Of a DNA stretch of 64,000 bases, positions 44,953-53,915 are shown piece after piece. The stretch is from Leptolyngbya sp. O-77. Lineage in GTDB: Bacteria > Cyanobacteriota > Cyanobacteriia > Elainellales > Elainellaceae. The notes below the pieces were generated by a model, which was not told the origin of the DNA, ran no database searches, and saw only the letters and a list, made by a program, of their open reading frames with translations. The number at the start of each line of letters is the position of its first letter. Position 1 is the first letter of the stretch. The DNA is taken from assembly GCF_001548395.1 (NCBI RefSeq), contig NZ_AP017367.1, forward strand, positions 3,695,001-3,759,000, in the 5' to 3' direction. Position numbers and translations under genes: made by a program.

Positions 44953-45359
44953 GGCGGGAAGGGTGGGGGAGGGTTAGGGTTGAGAAATCTGGAATGGCTG
45001 AGCAGTCGTTTGATTCTGGTAATTCTGAACTGCAAGCTGACCTGGCTAAACCTAGCCTAGTCTAGCAAAGGGAGTCGGGAGGAACTGCAAAGGAGCCTGG
45101 CCGATCGATAGACGAATCGGCCCGGGCGAATCTGCCCAGGCGAATCGGCGGTTGCCCATTCGTGTTTTACTGGCATTTATGATTGGGTGTTTAATCCTTC
45201 TACAACCGTTTTTGCGAACGGTCTGGACACTGGATCAACGTAGTAATCTGGATCAACTGTTGGAACTGTTTTGCGCCTGCGATCGCCCTCTATAGCAATC
45301 GGGATGGGGGGCAATCGGGATGGGGGGCAATCGGGGTGTGGGGGCGATGGGCTGAACCT
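44953..45359. other. Divergent spacer between kinase and GT2 genes
   Basis: About 400 bp, no gene seen. It contains doublets such as GGCGAATCTGCCCAGGCGAA near 45125. A tandem array GCAATCGGGATGGGGG (two perfect 16-bp copies at 45295-45326 and a variant to 45344) comes immediately before the GT2 start. The array could affect GT2 translation. Confidence 0.6.
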
Positions 45360-46313
45360 ATGACCAAGCTGATTATTCAAATTCCCTGCTACAACGAAGA
45401 AAAGACGCTGGGGCTAACGCTATCGGAACTGCCGCGCCATGTTCCGGGAGTAGACGTGGTGGAATGGCTGATTATTAACGACGGCAGCCGCGATCGCACG
45501 GTGGACGTGGCCAAAGCCTACGGGGTCGATCACATCGTCAACTTTTCGACCAATCAGGGCTTAGCCAAAGGTTTCATGGCAGGCTTAGAGGCTTGCCTCA
45601 GGGCAGGGGCCGATATTATCGTCAACACCGACGCAGACAATCAATATTGCGCCGAAGACATTCCCCGGCTGATCCAGCCAATTTTGCACAAGCAGGCGGA
45701 AATCGTCGTTGGCGAACGCCCGATCTGGGAGACAAAACACTTTTCCACCACCAAAAAGGTGCTGCAAAATCTGGGAAGCTCCATCGTGCGGCTGGCCAGC
45801 AATACCGACGTGCCCGATGCGCCCAGCGGCTTTCGCGCCTTTAGCCGCGAGGCCGCCATGCAGCTCAACGTGTTTAACAACTACACCTACACGCTGGAAA
45901 CGATTATTCAGGCGGGGCAAAAAGGGATGGCGATCGCCTCCGTGCCGATTCGCACCAACCCCCAAACCCGCAAGTCACGCCTAGTTCGCAGCATTCCGTC
46001 CTATGTGTGGCGATCGGCCACCACCATTCTGCGAATTTTCATGCTCTACCGGCCGCTGCGCTTTTTCCTGATGGCGGGCACGCTGCCGATGGGACTGGGC
46101 GCACTGCTAGGGCTACGGTGGCTGCTGCTGTTTTTCTTCGACGACCCCACCCGCGCCCGTGCGCCGAGCCTGATTTTGGCGGCGGTGCTGGTGCTGATCG
46201 GGTTTCAGCTCTGGATGTTTGGGCTAATCGCCGATCTGATGGCGGCAAATCGGCAACTGCTGGAGGAAAATCGCCTGCGGCTACGGCGCATCGAGTTGGA
46301 GAATAAGGAGTGA
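45360..46313 (+). CDS. Glycosyltransferase family 2, DPM1/GtrB-like
   Basis: A 317-residue inverting GT-A glycosyltransferase starting MTKLIIQIPCYNEEKTLGLTL at ATG 45360. It has the nucleotide-binding INDGSRDRT, the DXD-type NTDADNQY, and a catalytic-site region PSGFRAFSREAA. Two C-terminal membrane helices follow (LRFFLMAGTLPMGLGALLGL and LILAAVLVLIGFQLWMFGLI). It likely transfers a sugar to undecaprenyl or dolichyl-type phosphate or to a growing polymer. The AT-rich island begins right at its stop, so it may once have been transcribed with the gene at 49590. Confidence 0.94.
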   Translation: MTKLIIQIPCYNEEKTLGLTLSELPRHVPGVDVVEWLIINDGSRDRTVDVAKAYGVDHIVNFSTNQGLAKGFMAGLEACLRAGADIIVNTDADNQYCAEDIPRLIQPILHKQAEIVVGERPIWETKHFSTTKKVLQNLGSSIVRLASNTDVPDAPSGFRAFSREAAMQLNVFNNYTYTLETIIQAGQKGMAIASVPIRTNPQTRKSRLVRSIPSYVWRSATTILRIFMLYRPLRFFLMAGTLPMGLGALLGLRWLLLFFFDDPTRARAPSLILAAVLVLIGFQLWMFGLIADLMAANRQLLEENRLRLRRIELENKE

Positions 46314-46471
46314 GATCATGTCAAGCTGCTTTGACCCTCGGTAAAGGTAGGTGTGAATTCTTGCTAAATTTGGAGTATCTATCTAAAAGTACTCAACAAG
46401 CATTAACTCAAGGTAGAAAAGAAATCGCTAGGAAACTGAAAGTTAAAGAGGTATTCATTCGTAGAAAATGA
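46310..46471 (+). CDS. Small overlapping ORF at the head of the ATPase cassette
   Basis: GTG 46310 overlaps the GT2 stop, and its TGA (46469-46471) overlaps the ATG of the ATPase gene. It encodes 53 residues, including LLNLEYLSKSTQQALTQGRK and EIARKLKVKEVFIRRK, a basic helical tail. The start may instead be TTG 46334. It could be a small regulator, a truncated gene left at the island edge, or a coupled leader. Not recognised. Confidence 0.42.
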   Translation: MRSCQAALTLGKGRCEFLLNLEYLSKSTQQALTQGRKEIARKLKVKEVFIRRK

Positions 46472-47616
46472 TTATTACTCACATAGTCTTAAAGAATTGG
46501 AGAAACTTTCGAGCAGTAGATGTAAGCCTGAGAGATCGCGTTTTTCTTGTTGGGCCTAATGCTTCAGGTAAATCTAATTTTCTCGATTCTTTAAGATTTT
46601 TACGGGATCTTGCAAAAGACGGAGGAGGATTACAGAAAGCCGTAAGAGATCGAGGTGGGCTTTCCAAGATCAGATGTCTTTATGCAAGGCGATATCCCGA
46701 TGTTGAAATAGAAGTGCGTCTATCAGAGAACGAACTGGTAGAACCCACCTGGAGATACGGCGTTGGAATTAAGCAAAGAAAGGGAGGACAGAATGAGCCT
46801 ATCCTCTCTTATGAAAGGGTCTGGAAAAATGATGAGCAGTTAATTAATCGCCCAGATTCTGAAGATGAGAGAGATGAGCTACGGTTAACTCAGACGTATT
46901 TAGAACAGATTAATGCAAACGCTGAGTTTAGAGAGGTTTCAAAGTTTCTTGAATCTATTTTATATCTTCATCTAGTTCCTCAGTTGTTACGATATCCAGA
47001 GGCTTTTAGTGGGCCGGGAATTCAAGATGATCCATTTGGAAGAAACTTCTTGGAGCGAGTTATTAGAACGCCGGAAAAGACTCGCCGTTCTCGCCTGAGA
47101 AAGATTGAAGACGCTTTGAAGATTGCAGTTCCTCAGTTAAAACAGTTGACTGATGTCAAAGATGAAATGGGTATTCCTCATTTAGAAGCAGTTTATGAAC
47201 ATTGGAGACCTGGAGCTGGCAAACAAAGGGAAGACCAGTTTTCAGATGGGACATTGCGCTTGATTGGTTTACTGTGGTCTCTTCTTGAAAGCAATTCTTT
47301 ACTGCTTCTTGAGGAGCCTGAGTTGTCCTTAAACTCTGGAATCACAGCTAAACTGCCTTCTTTAATACATCGTTTACAAAAGTCAAGAAAAAGACAGGTT
47401 ATGCTGAGTACTCATAGTGCTGATTTGCTTTCCGATGAAGGTATTGGAGGTGAAGAGGTTTTATTGATGACCCCAACTTCTGAAGGGACAAAAGTCGAAG
47501 TGGCTTCTTCAATTCAAGAGATTCGTGATCTTCTTGATGGCGGCCTTACCATCGCTGATGCAGCTTTACCTCGTGCTACACCTTCGCAGGTTGAACAGTT
47601 GAGTTTGCTCCAATGA
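46468..47616 (+). CDS. AAA_21/OLD-like ATPase, candidate defence component
   Basis: A 382-residue ABC/SMC-type ATPase of the RecF/OLD class. Walker A GPNASGKSN (G29-N37) follows the typical opening HIVLKNWRNFRAVDVSLRD. Walker B is LLLLEEPELSLNSG near 275, followed by the switch STHSADLLSD. The 230-residue insert between them is helical. Similar stand-alone ATPases power defence modules such as PARIS (AriA), Gabija-like, OLD and retron-associated systems, usually controlling a toxic nuclease partner. Its TGA overlaps the next ATG (ATGA). AT-rich codon use and absence of HIP1 differ from surrounding genes, which suggests horizontal origin. Confidence 0.9.
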   Translation: MIITHIVLKNWRNFRAVDVSLRDRVFLVGPNASGKSNFLDSLRFLRDLAKDGGGLQKAVRDRGGLSKIRCLYARRYPDVEIEVRLSENELVEPTWRYGVGIKQRKGGQNEPILSYERVWKNDEQLINRPDSEDERDELRLTQTYLEQINANAEFREVSKFLESILYLHLVPQLLRYPEAFSGPGIQDDPFGRNFLERVIRTPEKTRRSRLRKIEDALKIAVPQLKQLTDVKDEMGIPHLEAVYEHWRPGAGKQREDQFSDGTLRLIGLLWSLLESNSLLLLEEPELSLNSGITAKLPSLIHRLQKSRKRQVMLSTHSADLLSDEGIGGEEVLLMTPTSEGTKVEVASSIQEIRDLLDGGLTIADAALPRATPSQVEQLSLLQ

Positions 47617-47695
47617 CAGATATCCCTATTAATTTAGCGGTTGAGGATGATTTAAGCGAAGCAGTGTTGAAGGAAATACTTAAGCAGTCTCAACG

Positions 47696-48875
47696 GAGTG
47701 CATCCCACTTTTGCGATGAGTAAAAGTGCTTAGTTCTAGACTTTGGCGATAGCGATAAACTTTGAGTATTGTACTTTTACCCGATACCGTCATGGACGCT
47801 GAGAAAAAACCCAAATCCAAGCCCATGCTCGTGCCCTTGCCGCTCTGCTATACGAGGAAACTGACCCAGAGCAAGTGAAAACGTTGGCAGGGATTGAGGC
47901 GGCAGTGCGAGGACATCTGCTCGAACATGTCAGCCCAGAGATCGGGGATTTTTTATTGCAACAAGTAGCGGCACGACAAGTGGACGAAAGCGTCGCATCG
48001 AGAGCATCCTTGGACAACTGCAAGTGAGTGAGAAACAAGCTCAAATTCTGGAGGTGAAAGCGTACACACGATGGAGTCCTTACCTGGAGCGGTGTTGTTT
48101 GTTGGTGAGTGCCAATGAATCGTATGAGCGGGCGGCAGAAGACATTGAAGTGTTGACTGGGATAAAGGTTTCTCACAGTACTCAACAGCGATTAGTGCAT
48201 CGTCAAATCTTTGAGTTACCGCAAGTGGAAGAAACGGTTGAGGAGATGAGTATCGATGGAGGTAAAGTGCGATTGCGAACACCCGAAGGAGAACCGAGTG
48301 AATGGCGAGATTACAAGGCAGTGAATCTGCACGAGTCCTGTGTTGCTGCCTTCTTTCAAGACAATGAGCAGTTGGTCAACTGGGTCAATGTTCAGTCTTT
48401 ATCTGACCCATTGACTTGTATTGGAGATGGGCATGATGGGATCTGGAATGTCTACACCCAGATTGGCAACCAGACCCAAAGACGGGAGATTTTGGACTGG
48501 TATCACTTGGTTGAGAATTTGGGCAAAGTGGGTGGTTCTGTGCAACGTTTAGATGCCGTGGAAACCTGTTTGTGGCAAGGCGATGTCGAGGGCGCAATTG
48601 CACAGTTTGAGGATTGGCAACACGAGCGGGTTACGAATTTCGTTAGCTACCTTAACAAGCATCGACAGCGGATTGTCAATTATGGCTACTATCAAGCTGA
48701 AGGAGTCTCCATTGGTTCCGGGGCAATTGAATCGACCGTTAAACAACTTGGGCGGCGAATCAAGATATCGGGGGCGCAGTGGGACAAAGATAACGTTCCG
48801 CAGGTGCTGAAGCAACGTTGTGCCTACCTCAATGGGCAATTCTCAACATGAGTCTTGCAAAATTGGGATGCACTC
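47696..48875 (+). mobile_element. ISKra4-family insertion sequence with 9-bp target duplication
   Basis: A 1,180-bp element with inverted ends GAGTGCATCCCACTTTTGC (left) and GAGTGCATCCCAATTTTGC (right, inverted). It is flanked by perfect GTCTCAACG copies (47687-47695 and 48876-48884). Inserted in the TOPRIM-like gene, in the same orientation. Confidence 0.93.
47792..48851 (+). pseudogene. ISKra4-family transposase, two frameshifts
   Basis: The C-terminal frame (from 48024) shows SIDGGKVRLRTPEGE, CIGDGHDGIWNVYTQIG, LDWYHLVENLGKVGG and the final GVSIGSGAIESTVKQLGRRI, the ISKra4 DDE domain. Upstream, ATG 47792 (MDAEKK) must shift -1 at AAAAAAC to continue QIQAHARALAALLYEETDPE. A second shift near 47970 is needed to enter SGTTSGRKRRIESILG. 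Two breaks suggest an inactive transposase, unless they are consensus deletions or slippage. Confidence 0.85.
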
Positions 48876-49589
48876 GTCTCAACGTCCTTTTTCTATTGGA
48901 AGTTGTCTAAAAAGAAATGGTTATGGTTATCTTAAAAAAATTCTTCCAGGTGTAAACCGAGCTGCAAAGGGTTCACCCTACTTAGTGCTAACGGATCTGG
49001 ATAATAATGAATGTCCATTGGTGCTTTCGGGATTGGCTGCCTTGTCCAAAACACCCAAATTTAATTTTTCGAGTTGCAGTTGTAGAAGTAGAGGCTTGGT
49101 TGCTGGCACATCGTGAAGCATTTGCAGAGTTTTTGGGCATTTCAGTAAACTTAATTCCTCACAATATAGATTCTGAACCTGATCCCAAACGTTTGTTGAT
49201 TGAGTTGACTAAAAGGTCAAGGAGGCGCAGCCTGCGTGATGCGATTGTTCCTCCTCAAGGTAGTACTGCCAAAATTGGCAGAGATTACAACGGTCAACTT
49301 ATTCAGTTTGTTAACCAAAACTGGCAAGCTAATACCGCAAGAGCTTGCTCTCGAAGTTTGGATAGAGCAATGAACGCAATCGCTCATTTTGAACCTACCT
49401 GGTAGGTTCAGTACACGAAATGCTCAGGGTTCGGCATTTTTTGGGAGATCCGTTCTCCTTTTTGAATCAAGCAGTAAAAATCCTCAATGTTAATTGCTAA
49501 TTTGTTCGTTGCACCAGGTGAAAAGAAACGAAAATCTAGCGTTACTACTTCTCTAGCAAGCCACTCTATCGTCTTATTACTCTAAAGCA

Positions 49590-51191
49590 ATGCGTGACCT
49601 CTTCGCCCGTGAGGCGCTGGCCCAAATTCCCAAGATCCTGACGCTGGGCGATCGCAATCCCCACAGCCCCACCTACGGCTGTTTCGATCGCAACTTCTGG
49701 CATTACAAAATCATCGACTTTCCCAGCGGCATGGCGCAGGAGTTTGTGCTGCCGCTGGCGTTGGCCTACGAGACGGACGCACCAGAGAATCCTTATTACC
49801 GACAGATTGCCATCCGCAACTGGGTGGAGGCAGGAATCCTCTACGCGGCGAAAAGCGCCCACAAAGATGGCTCCTGCGATGACTATTTTCCGTTTGAGCG
49901 GGCGGGCGGCGCGGCGGCATTTTCGCTGCTGGCGTTTGTCGAAAGCTATCGGCGGCTGGGGCTGCAAAATGACGAGATCATCCGCTTTCTCGTGCGGCGG
50001 GCCGACTGGCTGGCGCATCATCAGGAGAGCGGCCGGCTGACCAACCACCAGGCGCTGATTGTGCTGGGTCTGGAGCTGTTGTCGCGGATGCTGAACACAT
50101 CCCACTGGGACAGCGCCAAGGCGCAGCGGCTGGAGCAGGTGCTGTCCTGGCAAAGCCCGGAAGGCTGGTTTCAGGAATATGAAGGCTGCGATCCGGGCTA
50201 TCACACGCTGACGATTTCCTGCCTGGCGTGGCTGCATCGGCTGATTCCCGATGTTCGCCTGAAGGAGTCGCTAGAAAAAGCCGTGGGGCTGGCGGCGCAT
50301 TTCGTTCATCCCGACGGCTCCTTTGGCGGCGAATACACCAGCCGCAATACCTACAACTTTTTCCCCTACGGCTTTGAGTTGGTGGGGCAGTGGATGCCGG
50401 AGGCGCTGAGCATTAACGATCGCTTTTTGCGCGGGCTGGCAGATGGCAAAGCCCCCTGCTATGCCGACGACCACATCATTGGCCACCACACCTGGAACTA
50501 TCTGCTGGCGTGGCAAGACTTTGTGCCGCAGCGCCCGACGGTGGACTATCGCCCCAAGGAAAGCCTGTGGCTGCCGGAGGCGAAGATTTTGGTCGATCGC
50601 CGGGGCGATACGGAGCTATACCTGGGGCTGAATAAGGGCGGCGTGTTTAAGCTGTTTCGGGGCGATCGCCTCCTGCTTTCCGACACGCAGTTCTCTCTGC
50701 AAGTACAACAGGGCCGCAAGCTGAAAAACGCCGTGGGTCACCTCGTCGGCCGCTATGATATTCACCTGGAACCCGACGACCTCACAATTCAGGGAAATCT
50801 CGGCTGGGCCAAGCAAAAGCAGATGACCCCGCTCAACCTGATGATTTTGCGCGTGGTCATGCTAACGGTGGGGCGCTTCTTCCCCAACCTAATCCGCAAA
50901 CTATTGCAAAAAATGCTAATTGTCGGCAAAAAGCCTGCCCCCTTCCGCTTTTCGCGGCGGCTGCGCTGGGTGGGCGACGGAGAAACCGGACGGTGGCGCA
51001 TTACCGACGAACTCCGCGCCGAGGATTGGCGACCTGTGGTGAACGCAGGCATTGGCGGCGATCAGACCTCGATCTACGTCGTCATGAGCCGCACGTTCCA
51101 AGCGGGCCAGCTTCAGCCTTGGCTCGACCTGACCGACCAAGTTAGGGCATTGCGTCCCAGTGAAACGCTAGTGGTGGAGCGAGAGATTTAG
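49590..51191 (+). CDS. Predicted alpha/alpha-toroid (heparinase II/III-like) protein
   Basis: A 533-residue soluble protein. The first 330 residues are repeated helix pairs with aromatic and charged motifs (FPSGMAQEFVLPLALAYETD, HKDGSCDDYFPFERAGGAAA, SPEGWFQEYEGCDPGYHTLT, HPDGSFGGEYTSRNTYNFFP). This is typical of glycan lyase or epimerase (alpha/alpha)-barrels. The C-terminal 200 residues are beta-rich (LYLGLNKGGVFKLFRGDRLL). Likely acts on an extracellular or capsular polysaccharide, which fits the nearby GT2 gene. Class by fold pattern only. Its 3' end overlaps the convergent lipoprotein gene by 24 bp. Confidence 0.72.
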   Translation: MRDLFAREALAQIPKILTLGDRNPHSPTYGCFDRNFWHYKIIDFPSGMAQEFVLPLALAYETDAPENPYYRQIAIRNWVEAGILYAAKSAHKDGSCDDYFPFERAGGAAAFSLLAFVESYRRLGLQNDEIIRFLVRRADWLAHHQESGRLTNHQALIVLGLELLSRMLNTSHWDSAKAQRLEQVLSWQSPEGWFQEYEGCDPGYHTLTISCLAWLHRLIPDVRLKESLEKAVGLAAHFVHPDGSFGGEYTSRNTYNFFPYGFELVGQWMPEALSINDRFLRGLADGKAPCYADDHIIGHHTWNYLLAWQDFVPQRPTVDYRPKESLWLPEAKILVDRRGDTELYLGLNKGGVFKLFRGDRLLLSDTQFSLQVQQGRKLKNAVGHLVGRYDIHLEPDDLTIQGNLGWAKQKQMTPLNLMILRVVMLTVGRFFPNLIRKLLQKMLIVGKKPAPFRFSRRLRWVGDGETGRWRITDELRAEDWRPVVNAGIGGDQTSIYVVMSRTFQAGQLQPWLDLTDQVRALRPSETLVVEREI

Positions 51192-52335
51192 CGGGTTTGG
51201 AGCATAGACAAAGGGCGATCGCCCCCTTTCAAAACCGCCCCAATTCAGTAAGGTTTCGTATGTGATTTCCACAACGCGCCCGTTTTCTAGCGCGAAGGAA
51301 AACCACTCGGATTCATACGCTCCGCTAACGTAATAAGTCAGCATTTCGCCACTTGCCACAGAAGGCGAACCATAGGCATTAGTCACCGCCTCGTGGGTGT
51401 CTCCCACGCGCACCCCTGCCCCCGTCGCCACATCACGATGGGTGGCAGTCATTTGAAAAACGCCATCCTCGGATAGCCCCAGCGAAAAATTGGGGATATT
51501 CCAAGTAAATTAGGGGGGCCGCAGCAGCCCGTGTCCTCAACCTTTTCAGAGAGCGGCTGGCCTAACCGCTGCTTTACCTGGGCGACGGTCATATCGACGG
51601 AAATGCCGCCCAACACAACCTGCTCTCGCGAAATCACTGGCGTGTCAGAGACGATAAGATCCGCGTCAGCCGTTTGCAGCGCATCGAGTAAGCTAGAAAT
51701 GACCTCGTTCGACAAGCCCAGGAGCGTCAGTTGACCGGTCTCAATGCTGGAAGCGTGACCGACCTTGTCTATAATCGTCCACTGACCATTTTGCTTCCTG
51801 AGCAGGTAATACCCATTAATAATGGGCAGGTCTTCATATCCTCCCTCAGCTTTTGCCAGAGCATAGTTCTCGACAATGGCGATCGCCCCCACCGACAGCG
51901 GCACCAGTGTTCGATCTGGCGTGTTATAGTCTGCCAGAGCTTGCTGAAGTTCTGTCTTAAGCGATGGGTCATTGAGCAAGGCCTGTCGTACTGCTTTCTT
52001 TGCGCGCTGGCGCTACTTTTAGCTGCTGCTGGGGTGGCTGGTGTCTGTAAGCGATCAGCCTGTGCTGCTGATCCTTCAGGTGACGTCCCAGTGGACGTAG
52101 ACGCTGCCGATGCACTGGCTGTCTGCTGGGCAGGAGTGCTGGGCGCACCGCCGGCACCATCTTCTTTCGACAGCGAGGCTGAGGTTGTAGATATTGGGCA
52201 ACCCGCGAGCAGAAGGGCGATTCCCGCAGGGATCGCTTTGTGAATCGCCCCCGGCAGCACCATCGGCAAAATCCTGACAGGTCTACCTAACCGTTGGACT
52301 AGAGCAAAGTAAGTCCATACTTTCATCGCTTTCAT
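51168..52335 (-). pseudogene. Lipoprotein paralogue A, frameshifted
   Basis: ATG 52335 (MKAMKVWTYFALVQ) leads to the signal AIPAGIALLLAGCPISTTSA with lipobox cysteine. The mature part contains VRQALLNDPSLKTELQQALA, VGAIAIVENYALAKAEGGYE and TVAQVKQRLGQPLSEKVEDT, ending in YETLLNWGGFERGRSPF. Three frame breaks occur: one base missing near 52005 and single extra C near 51510 and 51480. Correcting them gives 389 codons exactly. It shares a near-identical signal region and the GAIA(I/V)VENYALA motif with the gene at 52403. The second half looks like a SmpA/OmlA-type small domain (VRVGDTHEAVTNAYGSP). Function unknown. Confidence 0.72.
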
Positions 52336-52402
52336 AAAAGTTCCTGCAAAGGCTTTTTTCGATGGGGTCGTTTGGCTCATTTCAGCTCGGCATCGAGCAG
52401 GC

Positions 52403-53626
52403 TTAGGGGTTGAGCGAGCGCCACGTTTTTAGGGTCGGCGACAAATCCAATCGATTGAGCAGCGCCTCGTTAAAGTTGGCCCTAGCTTGAGGATGCATTC
52501 CTGAGGCGATCACCTGCTGCAACACCTGGCGGCGAACTTCTTCTGTATGTCGGTCGAGGGCTGCTTCGAGGGCGTAGAACTTATCGATGGCGAACCCATT
52601 AAAACGGGCGATCGCCGCTTCAGCAAAGGCTCCATCCGCACCGCGATAGAGATAGCGCACTAGTGTATCAGCGGCTTCGACAGCGAGTTCTTCTTCCTTT
52701 GCCTGCAATTCATCCAGGTTCCGTTGCACTTCTGCAAGCGAACTGCCGCAGGACACCCGCGTCAGATTCATCGACACCCAGCCCACCAGCGGCTGCCGAA
52801 TTTTGAGCCAGCCGTCCAGCGGCGCGATGACTGTAAGAGAAGTGCCGTTGGGGAGTTGCCCAATGGCATTATCCGAAGCCACTACAGGTGTGAATCGAAC
52901 ATTGGTCGGTGGATTGGGGTCGTCAAGTCGGGTCACACAGGGCATGATGGGTTCATACATGGGCATATCAGAAACCTCAAAGTTTGCCCCAGCTTGCCGA
53001 AATGCGTTCAACAACTGTTGAATCGTCGCCTCTGGCAAGCCCAAATTTGCCATCTGAGCCGTCACAATTTCTCCTGGAAACCCGATGCTGTCGAGCATGA
53101 GCCACCGATTGTTTTGTCGGATAAGCAGCCCATAGCCATCTATTGGCAAATCGCCTACGCCAGCAAAGTATTCTGCCAAGGCGTAGTTTTCAACGACGGC
53201 GATCGCCCCCACTTGCAGCGGATGGATATCTGCCGGGTCGCGCCCTGACACTCGCTCAAATTCTCGAGTAATAGCTGCACTGAGCAATGGATCGTTAAGT
53301 ATTGCCTGCTGCACAGCCCAATTCTCCTCAGTGCCGCTTTTGGTAGCTGCCGCTGGTGATGCAGTGGTCTGCAAACCGCTTTCTGTCGGTGTTGATGGTG
53401 TCTTAGAACTCGCCAAATCTGCTGCTGGCTGCGGCGATGCTGAATTGCTAGCGTCGCTGCTAATTTCAGATTGTGAAGCAGAGGTTGTAACTGCTGGACA
53501 ACCCGTGAGCAGGAGGGCGATTCCCGCAGGGATCGCTTTGCGAATCGCCCCTGGCAGCATGACCGAAACAGGCCTCCAGCCCAACGTCCATTGCCGAGTC
53601 GTCGCCGAACCGACTTGCGTTTTCAT
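52403..53626 (-). CDS. Lipoprotein paralogue B with SH3-like domain
   Basis: ATG 53626 (MKTQVGSATTRQW) gives a 407-residue protein with signal KAIPAGIALLLTGCPAVTTS. A Ser/Pro/Ala linker is followed by a domain shared with paralogue A (AVQQAILNDPLLSAAITREF, VGAIAVVENYALAEYF, GLPEATIQQLLNAFRQAGAN). A bacterial SH3-like domain (VRFTPVVASDNAIGQLPNGT, GWLKIRQPLVGWVSMNLTRV) and a helical C-terminus (EEELAVEAADTLVRYLYRGA) complete it. Likely an envelope lipoprotein. Tandem duplication with paralogue A, which lacks the SH3 module. Confidence 0.83.
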   Translation of the reverse strand: MKTQVGSATTRQWTLGWRPVSVMLPGAIRKAIPAGIALLLTGCPAVTTSASQSEISSDASNSASPQPAADLASSKTPSTPTESGLQTTASPAAATKSGTEENWAVQQAILNDPLLSAAITREFERVSGRDPADIHPLQVGAIAVVENYALAEYFAGVGDLPIDGYGLLIRQNNRWLMLDSIGFPGEIVTAQMANLGLPEATIQQLLNAFRQAGANFEVSDMPMYEPIMPCVTRLDDPNPPTNVRFTPVVASDNAIGQLPNGTSLTVIAPLDGWLKIRQPLVGWVSMNLTRVSCGSSLAEVQRNLDELQAKEEELAVEAADTLVRYLYRGADGAFAEAAIARFNGFAIDKFYALEAALDRHTEEVRRQVLQQVIASGMHPQARANFNEALLNRLDLSPTLKTWRSLNP

Positions 53627-53915
53627 AAAATTCCCTGGAAATTCTGTGCGTTTTGGAGCGTGCGTCTCGTGACCGTGACCCAACAAACAATCGATCCGAA
53701 TCCAGCGTCACCGGATGCCTCGCGGCTCCTGAAGGGACATTCCCATTCACAGTTCAGAATTCCCAAAATTCACGCTCAAAGCAGGATGATTTTACGTGAA
53801 CTTTGCAGAAAAATAAGAAATTGACGAAATCGAGGGCGATCGCCTTGATTTCATAATTAAGAGCATTTGTGGTGTGACTATGGCAAACCCCCTATGAGAA
53901 ATATATGAGGTAGAT

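Larger units (their letters stand above)
47613..49405 (+). pseudogene. TOPRIM-like (DUF4276-type) partner gene, split by an ISKra4-family IS
   Basis: The 5' part (47613-47695) reads MTDIPINLAVEDDLSEAVLK and stops in the IS. The 3' part (48885-49405) continues PFSIGSCLKRNGYGYLKKIL, YLVLTDLDNNECP, RVAVVEVEAWLLAHREAF and ends FEPTW. Together E11 (VEDDLSE) and D65-x-D67 (LTDLD) look like a TOPRIM catalytic triad. One extra T near 49028 must also be removed; the total is then exactly 200 residues. From memory it resembles a DUF4276-like family found beside AAA_21 ATPases. It would be the nuclease or effector. The insertion should abolish it. Confidence 0.8.
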
